Part shown: positions 9,600 to 18,290 of the stretch, piece by piece
Position numbering within the stretch: position 1 is the stretch's first letter
Layout: every line of letters starts with the position of its first letter
DNA from: an uncultured Acinetobacter sp.
Lineage (GTDB): Bacteria; Pseudomonadota; Gammaproteobacteria; Pseudomonadales; Moraxellaceae
Direction of reading: 5' to 3'
Assembly (NCBI RefSeq): GCF_947624825.1
Contig: NZ_CANQLZ010000005.1
Span: 1-64,000 of the forward strand
DNA: 64,000 nucleotides
Position numbers and translations under genes: made by a program
Notes under the pieces: generated by a model
Seen by the model: only the letters and a program-made list of their open reading frames with translations
The model's database searches: none
Told to the model about the DNA's origin: nothing

Positions 9600-9650
9600 T
9601 GTTCATGAAATTGTCATAAAAACGCCATAACATTGCAACAAATTTATGAT
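9600..9650 (+). promoter_or_regulatory. Candidate Pho box and -10 element
   Basis: Three 11-bp units read TGTTCATGAAA, TTGTCATAAAA and ACGCCATAACA (9600-9632). The Pho box is two CTGTCAT-like heptamers with a 4-bp AT spacer, and the middle unit matches 6 of 7. A TATGAT at 9645-9650 sits at the right distance for a PhoB-activated -10. The third unit is weaker (4 of 7). The call is pattern-based. Confidence 0.5.
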
Positions 9651-9665
9651 CTAGCATTTTTTGTT

Positions 9666-10640
9666 ATGACAATTGAAATCTTAATGGTCATTGGCTTCTG
9701 TTTAGCGGCCTACTCCATTGTTGGGAATGACGTACCACAAACTTTAGGTACTTTCCTTGCATCAAACTCCCATCGCCCATGGTGGATTCTGTGGATTTTT
9801 ATCAGCAGTATCTTGATTGTGGTTCTTATGTACGGTTGGTACGCATCGGGTGTTGGTGATGCGTCTTATGGTCGACTTGAAACCATTCCATTCCCTGAGG
9901 GTGGTATTACTTGGTTGTATATTGTACCGCCAATCTTACTGTTGTTTTTAACCAAGTATGGTATTCCTGTGAGTACTACATTCTTGGTGCTCACAATTTT
10001 CTCGCCATCGAGCTTAGGTTCGATGATGGTAAAATCGATGATGGGTTATGCGGTTGCCTTCATTGCAGCGCTAATCATTTATCGTTTTGTTGCCAACAAA
10101 ATGACGGTGTACTTTAACCAGACTAAAGATCAAGAACATTCAACCAAATGGATTGTGTTGCAATGGTTATCGACGGCGTTCTTATGGAGCCAATGGTTAA
10201 TTCAAGATTTAGCCAACATCTTTGTCTATGTACCGCGTCAAGTACCATTTGAATTCTTGATGTTTGCGATTGTGGTGTTTGTGGTCTTACTTGGTGTGAT
10301 TTTGTACCAACGTGGTGGCGCAATCCAAAAGATCGTGGATACCAAGACCGACGTAAATGATGTACGTGCAGCAACTATTGTTGACTTTATCTATGCGATT
10401 ATCTTATTGATTTTCAAAGAGTGGAGTAATATTCCAATGAGTACCACATGGGTATTCTTAGGTTTACTTGCAGGTCGTGAGTTTGCAATTTCAATGTTAA
10501 TTCAAACAGTAGGCAAGCATCGTACTTCACGTAATGTGAGTAAAGATGCGATGAAGTTAATGTTTGGTTTGGCTTTGTCGGTGATTTTAGCCACCACCTT
10601 ACCGTGGTTCTATGAAACGGTAACTGCTTTAGCTTCTTAA
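9666..10640 (+). CDS. PiT-like (phosphate permease related) membrane protein
   Basis: A 324-aa polytopic protein with ~8-10 helices. Two repeated halves recall inorganic phosphate transporters: GNDVPQTLGTFLAS and GIPVSTT in the first half, then QDLANIFVY and NIPMSTTWVFLGLLAG in the second. PiT proteins carry ND and PVSTTH signatures. Here the second ND is DLAN and both His after STT are replaced by F or W, so the substrate may differ. I chose the ATG at 9666. A TTG at 9633 in frame would add 11 residues, but neither start has a clear ribosome site and the TTG overlaps the candidate Pho promoter. A terminator follows. Confidence 0.68.
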   Translation: MTIEILMVIGFCLAAYSIVGNDVPQTLGTFLASNSHRPWWILWIFISSILIVVLMYGWYASGVGDASYGRLETIPFPEGGITWLYIVPPILLLFLTKYGIPVSTTFLVLTIFSPSSLGSMMVKSMMGYAVAFIAALIIYRFVANKMTVYFNQTKDQEHSTKWIVLQWLSTAFLWSQWLIQDLANIFVYVPRQVPFEFLMFAIVVFVVLLGVILYQRGGAIQKIVDTKTDVNDVRAATIVDFIYAIILLIFKEWSNIPMSTTWVFLGLLAGREFAISMLIQTVGKHRTSRNVSKDAMKLMFGLALSVILATTLPWFYETVTALAS

Positions 10641-10653
10641 GCGAAGTGGATTC

Positions 10654-10686
10654 AAAAAAAGCGAGCTTGATGCTCGCTTTTTTTAT
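10654..10686. terminator. Bidirectional terminator
   Basis: AAAAAAAGCGAGC, a TTGAT loop and GCTCGCTTTTTTT. It separates the PiT-like gene from the convergent LOG gene and can serve both. Confidence 0.88.
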
Positions 10687-10688
10687 AT

Positions 10689-11309
10689 TTAAACCCTGAC
10701 ATTTTTGGGTGTATCTAAGTTTTGTAAGACATTATAAATTTGCTGTGCCTGCTCACATACAATCAGTTTGGCACGATGCTGTGGTGGTAAAAATCCTTCT
10801 AAGACAGCGTGGTCTAGTTGTGCAATTAAAGCATTATAAAAACCTTTGACGTTATAGAGCACCATAGGTTTTTGGTGCTGATTGAGTTGTCCCCATGTTG
10901 CAACTTCTAAGATTTCTTCAAATGTACCAAGCCCACCGGGTAGTGCGACAAAGGCACTGGCACGCTCTGCCATTAATGCTTTGCGTTCATGCATGGTCTG
11001 TACCACATGCAGTTCGGTTAAATGGGTATGCGCGATTTCATAATCCAACATAAATTCAGGAATCACACCCACAGCTTCACCGCCGTGTGCAATCATGGTG
11101 TCGGCCACTTGACCCATTAACCCAATGCTTGCTCCGCCATACACCAAACCAAAATGATGCTCTGCTAAACCTTGTGCTAGATCAATTGCGGTTTGTAAAT
11201 AAATGGGATCATTGCCCACACGTGAACCGCAATATAGGGCAATTAAAGGTTGCGTGGTTTGGGCTTTAGGAAGATTAAATTGTTGTGGCATTTTTAGTTC
11301 GCTATTCAT
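10689..11309 (-). CDS. LOG family protein (TIGR00730 Rossmann fold)
   Basis: A 206-aa protein with the LOG signatures: YGGASIGLMG for nucleotide binding, and PGGLGTFEE (PGGxGTxxE), the catalytic motif of cytokinin riboside 5'-monophosphate phosphoribohydrolases. Bacterial LOG proteins release the base from nucleoside 5'-monophosphates; the physiological substrate here is unknown. I chose the ATG at 11309, because AAGGTG lies 9 bp upstream. A GTG at 11321 is in frame but has no ribosome site. Confidence 0.87.
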   Translation of the reverse strand: MNSELKMPQQFNLPKAQTTQPLIALYCGSRVGNDPIYLQTAIDLAQGLAEHHFGLVYGGASIGLMGQVADTMIAHGGEAVGVIPEFMLDYEIAHTHLTELHVVQTMHERKALMAERASAFVALPGGLGTFEEILEVATWGQLNQHQKPMVLYNVKGFYNALIAQLDHAVLEGFLPPQHRAKLIVCEQAQQIYNVLQNLDTPKNVRV

Positions 11310-11350
11310 GTTTTTTTTCACCTTAACATTATTTTTTTATTTTCTTAGTA

Positions 11351-11406
11351 AGTTTATGCAACTAATGTGACAGTTTATGCAGATCTAAACATTTAGACAT
11401 AAACTT
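11351..11406. repeat. Operator-like repeat array between LOG and terC genes
   Basis: AGTTTATGCA occurs at 11351-11360 and again at 11372-11381 (21-bp period). An inverted copy CATAAACT is at 11398-11405. Between the last two lies TCTAA-acat-TTAGA (11384-11397), giving a nested palindrome. It sits in the divergent promoter region. No known regulator consensus is recognised. Confidence 0.5.
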
Positions 11407-11583
11407 AACTTAATATCACCATATGATAAAAAGCGTGAATTTGTTAAGTACATTGCCTATACTCAAACTATATTTCATAACATTTATTCAGCATATGCGT
11501 GATGGTCATCTTCGGAATATCACTGAAAATAGCCTATTTTATAAATCATATAACAACAAAATACTGCGACAGGAGCAGCAATC

Positions 11584-13161
11584 ATGATATTTGAATGGAT
11601 GTCAGATCCTGCGGCATGGGTGGGTTTAGCCACTTTAATTGTGTTGGAAATTGTCTTAGGTATTGATAATTTAGTCTTTATTGCCATTTTGGCGGAAAAA
11701 TTGCCACCTGAACAACGCAACCGTGCTCGGATTGTGGGATTACTGTTGGCTTTGGTGATGCGCTTAATTTTGTTGGCATCTATTGCTTGGGTAGTGACTT
11801 TAACTGAGCCTTTATTTTCGATTTTTGCGCATGAATTTTCAGGTCGCGATTTGATTTTGCTATTTGGCGGCATGTTTTTGTTGTTTAAAGGCACGATGGA
11901 ATTACGTGAGCGTTTAGAAAGTAAACCTGCTTTAAAAGCGGAAAATCCTGTGCATGCCACTTTTTGGATGGTCATTATACAAATTGTGGTGCTCGATGCA
12001 GTGTTCTCACTCGATAGTGTGATTACCGCAGTGGGGATGGTTAAAGATTTATCGGTGATGATGACTGCAGTGATTATTGCAGTGGGGATCATGCTTTGGG
12101 CATCAAAACCCCTTATGGATTTTGTTAATAAAAATCCATCGGTAGTGATTTTATGTTTATGTTTTTTAATGATGATTGGTTTTTCGTTGTTGGTTGAAGG
12201 TTTTGGTTTTCATATTCCAAAAGGCTATTTATATGCCGCAATTGGTTTTTCAGTGTTGATTGAATTTTTTAACCAAATGATGCGTCTTAATCAAGAAAAA
12301 CAAGTCACTACACACGATTTACGCTATCGCACCGCTTCAGCAGTCATGCGTATGTTGGGTGGTAAAACCCTTGAGCAGCCACAAAGCACTGATGTGCTCG
12401 CCACGCGTGACTTTGCCAATCAAGTTTTTGATGAGGACAACAGTATCTATCATAGTGTTATGGTACAAGGCGTTTTAAGTCTATCCGAGCGTCCAGTGAA
12501 ATCGGTGATGACACCACGCCCCAAATTAGAATGGATTGATTTATCTAGCGATGCCGAGCATCTTCAACAGCAATTGCTGAGTATTAGCCATTCACGCGTG
12601 ATTGTGGCGCATGGCGAATTGGATCAGATGGCTGGTGTAATGCTGACCCATAATTTGTTAAATGAATATGTGGCAACAGGTGTGTTACATGTAGAGCAAC
12701 ATTTGCGTGAGCCTGTGATTGTGCATGAAAATGCGCAATTGCTCATGGTGATGGAACAGTTGCGTCAAGCACCGTTACAAATGGCGATTGTGCTAAATGA
12801 ATACGGCTCAATTGAGGGTATTGTCACCCCCATAGATATTTTGGAGGCAATTGCCGGTGAATTTCCGGATAAAGATCAAAGCAGCATTCGCGCAGAAACC
12901 TTACCAGATGGCAGTTTGATTTTGGAAGGTTCGAGCGATATTCGTCATGTGTCTTTATTACTTGGGCGTGATTTAGTGGATGAAGCAGAGCAATATTCCA
13001 CTTTGTCGGGCTATATCCTGTTTCATTTAGGGCATTTACCCCATATTGCTGAAGCGTTGCATGATGAGCAACATATTTTTGAAGTCATTAGCATGGATGG
13101 TCATAAAATTGAAAAAGTCCATATTGTGGCTAAACTGCAAGATACAGATATAACCCATTAA
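11584..13161 (+). CDS. TerC-family membrane protein with CBS and CorC_HlyC domains (YoaE/YegH-like)
   Basis: A 525-aa protein. Residues ~1-235 form a TerC membrane domain with seven helices and acidic motifs [11 protein letters not shown] and [12 protein letters not shown], thought to bind metal ions. CBS domains cover ~305-430 ([31 protein letters not shown]), and a CorC_HlyC domain ends the protein (~440-520). E. coli YoaE and YegH share this layout. TerC relatives such as Alx and MeeY export manganese, so metal export is a reasonable but unproven role. AGGAGC precedes the ATG. No yybP-ykoY riboswitch is evident upstream. Confidence 0.86.
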   Translation: MIFEWMSDPAAWVGLATLIVLEIVLGIDNLVFIAILAEKLPPEQRNRARIVGLLLALVMRLILLASIAWVVTLTEPLFSIFAHEFSGRDLILLFGGMFLLFKGTMELRERLESKPALKAENPVHATFWMVIIQIVVLDAVFSLDSVITAVGMVKDLSVMMTAVIIAVGIMLWASKPLMDFVNKNPSVVILCLCFLMMIGFSLLVEGFGFHIPKGYLYAAIGFSVLIEFFNQMMRLNQEKQVTTHDLRYRTASAVMRMLGGKTLEQPQSTDVLATRDFANQVFDEDNSIYHSVMVQGVLSLSERPVKSVMTPRPKLEWIDLSSDAEHLQQQLLSISHSRVIVAHGELDQMAGVMLTHNLLNEYVATGVLHVEQHLREPVIVHENAQLLMVMEQLRQAPLQMAIVLNEYGSIEGIVTPIDILEAIAGEFPDKDQSSIRAETLPDGSLILEGSSDIRHVSLLLGRDLVDEAEQYSTLSGYILFHLGHLPHIAEALHDEQHIFEVISMDGHKIEKVHIVAKLQDTDITH

Positions 13162-13169
13162 ATCAGGTT

Positions 13170-13199
13170 AAAATAACGCGTATCAATGCGCTATTTTTT
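13170..13199 (+). terminator. Possible weak terminator
   Basis: AAAATA and GCG pair with CGC and TATTTTTT with a two-base bulge, in the short gap before ychJ. It is a weak candidate. Confidence 0.35.
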
Positions 13200-13207
13200 G
13201 AGAAATA

Positions 13208-13672
13208 ATGTCTAATTTATGCCCATGTGGCAGCCCTGATTATAGTTTATGTTGTGAACCGCTGCATTTAGGTCAAGCGCATGCACAAACTGCCGAGCAA
13301 TTAATGCGTTCACGTTATAGCGCTTTTGCTAAACAAAAAATTGACTATATTGTAAAAACCACCGCAGTCTTGCAGCAGCCATATTTAGATGTACCTGCTA
13401 TTTTGGAGTGGAGCCAAAGCAATCAATGGCTAAAACTTGAGGTTGTGCAAGCTCAAGAAAAATTGACCAAAAAGCATGCCCAAGTTGAATTTAAAGCGCA
13501 TTACCATGATGCTACACAGGCGCATATTCACCATGAAGTATCGCATTTTGTACAGCACGAAGGTCAGTGGTATTTTTTAGATCCGACCACAGATCATCAA
13601 CCAACCATGAAGCAGGCTTGTATTTGTGGTTCGGGGAAAAAATTTAAGCAGTGCTGCGCAGCATTTTTATAA
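13208..13672 (+). CDS. ychJ: YchJ family SEC-C motif protein
   Basis: A 154-aa protein with two SEC-C zinc-binding motifs: CPCGSPDYSLCC at residues ~5-16 and CICGSGKKFKQCC near the C-terminus (~138-150). Between them is an NTF2-like YchJ middle domain (LMRSRYSAFAKQKIDYIVKT). The length is standard. The family has no established biochemical role; SEC-C motifs bind zinc and often mediate protein contacts. It lies 46 bp after the TerC gene and 51 bp before the TRIC gene, so it could belong to one transcription unit. Confidence 0.88.
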   Translation: MSNLCPCGSPDYSLCCEPLHLGQAHAQTAEQLMRSRYSAFAKQKIDYIVKTTAVLQQPYLDVPAILEWSQSNQWLKLEVVQAQEKLTKKHAQVEFKAHYHDATQAHIHHEVSHFVQHEGQWYFLDPTTDHQPTMKQACICGSGKKFKQCCAAFL

Positions 13673-13723
13673 GTTTTGGCATAGAATAGCGCGCAAGAAA
13701 GCGCCTACACGGATAATCAGGCC

Positions 13724-14368
13724 ATGTTACTGACCATTATTTATATTATTGCAATTACCGCTGAAGCAATGACGGGTGCGTTATCTGCCGGTCGGCGCAG
13801 TATGGATTGGTTTGGTGTGGTGATTATTGCCTGTGTGACTGCATTAGGCGGTGGTTCGGTGCGTGATGTTTTGTTAGGACACTATCCTTTAACATGGGTC
13901 AAACATCCAGAATATTTGGTGCTGACCTGTGCTGCGGCATTTTTTACTATCATGATTGCCAAATGGATGCGTCATTTACGCTCCATCTTTTTATTGCTTG
14001 ATGCATTAGGCTTAATTGGCTTTACCATTATTGGGTGTCAAATTGCGCTAGAAATGGGGCATGGCTTTGTGGTGTGTGCTGTGGCCGGAGTACTAACCGG
14101 TGTTTCGGGTGGTATTTTACGTGATATTTTATGTAATGATGTGCCTTTAGTCTTCCGCCGTGAATTGTATGCCAGTATTTCTTTTGTAGCAGTAATTTGC
14201 TATTGGGCTTGCCTTGAGATTGGCTTGTCGCTTGAGCTGACCGTGATTGCCACTTTAGTATTTGGTTTTTCATTGCGCTGTATTGCGATTTACTTTGGGT
14301 TAGAGATGCCTAAATTTATCTATAAAGAAGATGATGAGCAATCTGCTTCTTCAAAAGACGCTTCATAA
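13724..14368 (+). CDS. Trimeric intracellular cation (TRIC) channel family protein
   Basis: A 214-aa membrane protein of UPF0126/YicG type with seven predicted helices in two repeats. Each repeat carries the glycine-rich Arg motif: GGGSVRDVLLG at ~47-57 and GVSGGILRDILC at ~125-136. Prokaryotic TRIC homologues form trimeric cation channels, mainly K+ permeable in vitro. The physiological role in Acinetobacter is not known. The tail after ~200 is acidic and polar. Confidence 0.87.
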   Translation: MLLTIIYIIAITAEAMTGALSAGRRSMDWFGVVIIACVTALGGGSVRDVLLGHYPLTWVKHPEYLVLTCAAAFFTIMIAKWMRHLRSIFLLLDALGLIGFTIIGCQIALEMGHGFVVCAVAGVLTGVSGGILRDILCNDVPLVFRRELYASISFVAVICYWACLEIGLSLELTVIATLVFGFSLRCIAIYFGLEMPKFIYKEDDEQSASSKDAS

Positions 14369-14382
14369 TAAACAACGCGCCC

Positions 14383-14407
14383 GCTTAAAATAGCAGATAT
14401 TTTAAGC
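14383..14407. promoter_or_regulatory. Perfect 10-bp inverted repeat upstream of niaP
   Basis: GCTTAAAATA, a GCAGA spacer and TATTTTAAGC form a perfect palindrome 84 bp before the niaP ATG. There is no T run, so it reads better as an operator than as a terminator of the TRIC gene. The regulator is unknown. Confidence 0.5.
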
Positions 14408-14490
14408 AATTTAGCGTATAACAAAGAGCAAAATCATACATCCTGTTGTGAAAGCAGTACGCTTCCTTTCACCTTATCAGAGATCTTGCT

Positions 14491-15810
14491 ATGGATTTAG
14501 TTTCGCGAATTCAACGCTTACCCATCGGTAAGTTTCACTATACCTTGTTATGGGTAATCGGACTGGGATGGATGTTCGATGCCATGGACACAGGCTTAAT
14601 CTCATTTATTTTGGCCAAAATGGCAGAAGATTGGTCAATGACCCCCACCGAAAAAGGTTGGGTGGTGTCGATTGGTTTTGTGGGCATGGCGATTGGTGCG
14701 GTGTGTTCAGGCGCCTTAGCCGATCGTATTGGGCGTAAAACTGTTTTTGCCACAACACTCGTCATTTATAGTTTAGCCACAGCAGCATGTGCCTTTGCGC
14801 CCAACTTAACTTGGTTGTTGGTGTTTAGGTTTATTGTAGGTTTAGGTTTAGGTGGGCAACTGCCTGTTGCTGTGACTTTGGTCAGTGAATACATTCCGGC
14901 CCATGTGCGTGGGCGTTTTATTGTCTTGCTTGAGAGCTTTTGGGGTTTAGGCTGGTTGTGTGCAGCATTGGTTTCTTATTTTGTGATTCCAAAATTTGGC
15001 TGGCATATGGCATTTTTAATTGGTGGTATTCCTGCTTTATATGCGATTGTAATTTGGAAGATGGTACCTGAGTCGATTCCGTATTTAATCCATCGCGGGC
15101 GGATTCAAGAAGCACACGAGTTGGTGCAAAGCATTGAGCGAAAGTGCGGTGTAGCCGTTATTGAAACTATTGAAGTTAAACAGATTGCCGAGCAAAAAAC
15201 TGGTTCATTTTCACAATTATGGTCGGGCATCTTTGCACGACGTACCTTAATGCTGTGGTTGATTTGGTTTGGAATTGTCTATTCTTATTATGGGATTTTT
15301 ACATGGCTGCCAAGTTTGTTGGTACAACAAGGCTATAGCATTGTGCAGTCGTTTGAATACGTCCTATTTATGATTTTGGCACAATTGCCGGGCTATATTG
15401 TGGCAGCATGGCTGGTAGAGTTATGGGGGCGTAAAGCCACGTTGGCCATCTTTATTGGGATGTGCGCAGTTTCTGCTTATTTCTTTGGCCAAGCCGATAG
15501 CGTTGCACTGATTATGTTATGGGGCTGTTTACTGTCATTCTTTAACCTAGGGGCTTGGGGTGTACTGTATACCTATACCCCAGAACAATATCCAACCCAT
15601 ATTCGTGCTTTTGGCTCAGGTTGGGCGGCAGCCGTTGGGCGGATTGGTGGCATTGCTGCACCATTGGCGGTCACGCATTTAATGGTTAAAGACGATGGTT
15701 TTAGTTATGTCTTTATGATGTTTACTGCTGTTTTAGTGGCTGTGGCAGTGGTCATTTTAGTGTTAGGTGAAGAAACCAAAGGTCGTACTTTGGAATCCAT
15801 TTCCAAGTAA
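14491..15810 (+). CDS. niaP: Niacin transporter NiaP (MFS)
   Basis: A 439-aa 12-helix MFS transporter. Long stretches match what I know of Bacillus subtilis NiaP: GWMFDAMDTGLISFILA, ADRIGRKTVF, GLGLGGQLPVA, GRFIVLLESFWGLGWL, QSFEYVLFMILAQLPGY and FNLGAWGVLYTYTPEQYPT. NiaP imports nicotinate or nicotinamide for NAD salvage. The start MDLVSRIQRLPIGKFHY follows a polar leader. It has its own upstream region with a perfect palindrome at 14383-14407. Substrate assignment rests on remembered family similarity. Confidence 0.85.
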   Translation: MDLVSRIQRLPIGKFHYTLLWVIGLGWMFDAMDTGLISFILAKMAEDWSMTPTEKGWVVSIGFVGMAIGAVCSGALADRIGRKTVFATTLVIYSLATAACAFAPNLTWLLVFRFIVGLGLGGQLPVAVTLVSEYIPAHVRGRFIVLLESFWGLGWLCAALVSYFVIPKFGWHMAFLIGGIPALYAIVIWKMVPESIPYLIHRGRIQEAHELVQSIERKCGVAVIETIEVKQIAEQKTGSFSQLWSGIFARRTLMLWLIWFGIVYSYYGIFTWLPSLLVQQGYSIVQSFEYVLFMILAQLPGYIVAAWLVELWGRKATLAIFIGMCAVSAYFFGQADSVALIMLWGCLLSFFNLGAWGVLYTYTPEQYPTHIRAFGSGWAAAVGRIGGIAAPLAVTHLMVKDDGFSYVFMMFTAVLVAVAVVILVLGEETKGRTLESISK

Positions 15811-15837
15811 CTGTGCTTGATTGAATTAATAAGCGTC

Positions 15838-15894
15838 ATGCGTTGTCGCATAGGGATTTGTAATTAGGTTTCTATTGCGACATCGCATTATAAT
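15838..15894 (+). promoter_or_regulatory. Two TGCG-N4-CGCAT palindromes and a -10 element before parC
   Basis: ATGCGTTGTCGCAT (15838-15851) and TTGCGACATCGCAT (15875-15888) share the pattern WTGCG-N4-CGCAT. The second abuts TATAAT at 15889-15894, a good -10 for parC, so a bound protein would block RNA polymerase. No known consensus is recognised. Confidence 0.45.
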
Positions 15895-15934
15895 TTCCCA
15901 AGACAAAAATATTATTTTAGGATTATAGGTTGGT

Positions 15935-18154
15935 ATGACAAGCCTTGTGCATCATGCGACAGAAAATCGCTCAGTAGCAGAATTTACCGAACAAGCATAT
16001 TTAAACTATGCCATGTACGTGATTATGGATCGTGCATTACCGCATATCAGTGACGGTTTAAAGCCGGTGCAACGTCGTATTGTGTATGCCATGAGTGAAC
16101 TCGGTTTAAAGCCAAGTGGTAAACCGAAAAAATCTGCGCGTACTGTAGGTGATGTGTTAGGTAAATACCATCCGCATGGTGACTCCGCTTGTTATGAAGC
16201 CATGGTGTTAATGGCACAGCCTTTTAGTTATCGCTACCCGTTTATTGAAGGGCAGGGCAACTGGGGTTCACCGGATGATCCAAAATCTTTTGCTGCCATG
16301 CGTTATACCGAAGCCAAGCTTTCATCTTACAGCGATTTATTGTTGTCAGAATTGGGTCAAGGCACCTGTGATTGGCAGGATAACTTTGACGGCTCAATGA
16401 AAGAACCGGTCAATTTACCTGCTCGTGTACCCAATATTTTAATGAACGGTACCACAGGAATTGCCGTGGGGATGGCCACCGACATTCCACCGCATAACTT
16501 ACGTGAAGTCATTAAAGGCACGATTGCGCTAATTCGTAATCCAAATTTAAGCGACGAAAAAGTGGCTGAATTTATTCCTGCACCTGATTTACCCACCAAA
16601 GCGGAAATTATTACCTCACCGCAAGATTTACTTAAAATTCAAACCACAGGTCGTGGTAGTTATCGGGTACGTGCGGTTTATACAGTCGATAAAAACGAAA
16701 TCATCATCACTGATTTGCCATACCAAGTGTCAGGTTCAAAAGTTATCACCCAAATTGCCGACCAAATGCAGGCTAAGAAATTGCCATTGGTCAGTGATAT
16801 TCGTGATGAATCGGATCATCAAAATCCAACCCGCATTGTGATTGTGTTGCGCTCAAATCGTATTGATGCAGAAGCGGTGATGAGCCATTTGTTTGCCACC
16901 ACCGATTTAGAATCAAGTTATCGCGTTAACTTAAATATGATTGGTGCAGATGGTCGTCCGCAAGTGAAATCCATCCGTCGTATTTTGCTGGAATGGATTG
17001 AGATTCGTAAACAAACCGTAACCCGTCGTTTAAGTTACCATTTAAATAAAATTGAAAAACGCCTGCATATTTTGGGCGGTTTATTGGTGGCGTATTTAAA
17101 TGTGGACGAAGTGATTCGAATTATTCGTGAAGAGGACCATCCTAAAGCCATTTTAATGCAACAATTTGGCATTGATGAGATTCAAGCCGATGCGATTTTA
17201 GATTTAAAACTACGTCAGTTGGCCAAACTTGAAGAGCAAAATATCCGCACCGAACAAGCCGATTTAGAAGGCAAAGCTGCGGTTATCCGTGAGCAATTGG
17301 ATAATCCTGATTCATTGAAGAATCTGATTATTAGCGAATTAAAAGAAGACGCGAAAAAATTTGGCGATGCCCGTCGTTCACCGATTGTCCAGCGTCAAGA
17401 AGCGACAGCAATTAATGAACAAGACATGCTGCCTGCTGATCCTGTTACCGTGGTCATTTCACAAGCCGGTTGGGTACGTTGTGCCAAAGGTCATGATGTA
17501 GATGTGGCTAATTTAAATTTCCGCGCCGGTGATCAATACTTAAGTCATGCGCAAGGTAAGTCTAATCAACGTGCTTATATTTTAGATGAAGCAGGGCGTA
17601 GTTATGCGCTTGCGATTAATCAATTGCCATCGGCGCGTGGCTTTGGTGAACCATTAAGCTCTAAACTAAGCCCTGCCAATGGTATTGGCTTTAAGCAGGT
17701 ATTTATTGGCGAAGATGACGCTGAAATTTTAGTGTTAAGCAGTAAGGCATTTGGCTTTAAAACCCAAGCCAAACAACTTGATACCAGTGCCAAAGCCGGA
17801 AAAGCCTTTTTGACTTTGCCAGAAAATAGCCACATATTAGATATTCAAGCCATTGAGCAGTTTAGCCATGTTGCTGTGCTGACGTCTGGTGGTAGAGTGT
17901 CGGTGATTGATCTTACAGAATTACCAATCCTCAACAAAGGTAAGGGCAATAAATTGGTACAACTAGAAGATCAAGAACAGCTGCTTGCCGTAGCGTTATT
18001 GAATTTAGATGAGACAATTCATGTGGTTGCGGGTCAACAGCAGTTAAAACTCAAAGCTGATGATCTACTCAAGTATGTGGGTAAGCGGGCCTCTAAAGGG
18101 CAACTGCTACCGCGTGGTTATCAAAAAGCAACGAAACTCTTCGTTCAAAGATAA
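15935..18154 (+). CDS. parC: DNA topoisomerase IV subunit A
   Basis: A 739-aa type IIA topoisomerase subunit; with ParE it decatenates daughter chromosomes. The winged-helix/tower region holds the catalytic Tyr124 in [10 protein letters not shown]. The quinolone-resistance region [15 protein letters not shown] has Ser84 and Glu88, the susceptible residues in Acinetobacter numbering. The C-terminal beta-pinwheel is shorter than that of GyrA, as expected for ParC. The start is ATG at 15935 after TAGG. parE is not adjacent. Confidence 0.95.
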   Translation: MTSLVHHATENRSVAEFTEQAYLNYAMYVIMDRALPHISDGLKPVQRRIVYAMSELGLKPSGKPKKSARTVGDVLGKYHPHGDSACYEAMVLMAQPFSYRYPFIEGQGNWGSPDDPKSFAAMRYTEAKLSSYSDLLLSELGQGTCDWQDNFDGSMKEPVNLPARVPNILMNGTTGIAVGMATDIPPHNLREVIKGTIALIRNPNLSDEKVAEFIPAPDLPTKAEIITSPQDLLKIQTTGRGSYRVRAVYTVDKNEIIITDLPYQVSGSKVITQIADQMQAKKLPLVSDIRDESDHQNPTRIVIVLRSNRIDAEAVMSHLFATTDLESSYRVNLNMIGADGRPQVKSIRRILLEWIEIRKQTVTRRLSYHLNKIEKRLHILGGLLVAYLNVDEVIRIIREEDHPKAILMQQFGIDEIQADAILDLKLRQLAKLEEQNIRTEQADLEGKAAVIREQLDNPDSLKNLIISELKEDAKKFGDARRSPIVQRQEATAINEQDMLPADPVTVVISQAGWVRCAKGHDVDVANLNFRAGDQYLSHAQGKSNQRAYILDEAGRSYALAINQLPSARGFGEPLSSKLSPANGIGFKQVFIGEDDAEILVLSSKAFGFKTQAKQLDTSAKAGKAFLTLPENSHILDIQAIEQFSHVAVLTSGGRVSVIDLTELPILNKGKGNKLVQLEDQEQLLAVALLNLDETIHVVAGQQQLKLKADDLLKYVGKRASKGQLLPRGYQKATKLFVQR

Positions 18155-18290
18155 TACGGGTCTTATTCTCAATACGCTTATATACTTGAATCGTGAAGAT
18201 GGAAGCAATGCTGCACATTACACGTATAACAATGAGTGCAGCATTGAAAATAAGAGTGAAGACACAAAATTAGTGGGAGACATTGGGATT

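Noticed and set aside
9633..9665. TTG start of the PiT-like protein
   Set aside because: No ribosome site, and it overlaps a plausible Pho-type promoter. It is kept as an alternative only, since a longer N-terminus would also suit the fold.
11410..11583. Manganese (yybP-ykoY) riboswitch before the TerC gene
   Set aside because: I could not find the conserved GGGGAGUA-type core or the paired helices.
13681..13697. TGGCATAGAATAGCGC before the TRIC gene as a sigma-54 promoter
   Set aside because: The -12 element TTGC is absent, and the GG-GC spacing is one base short.
16163..16206. Quinolone-resistance change in ParC
   Set aside because: Ser84 and Glu88 are the susceptible residues, so no resistance mutation is seen at these sites.
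18060..18290. N-terminal extension of FadD overlapping parC
   Set aside because: It overlaps the parC end in another frame, and FadD proteins start at the MEKIWF-like position.
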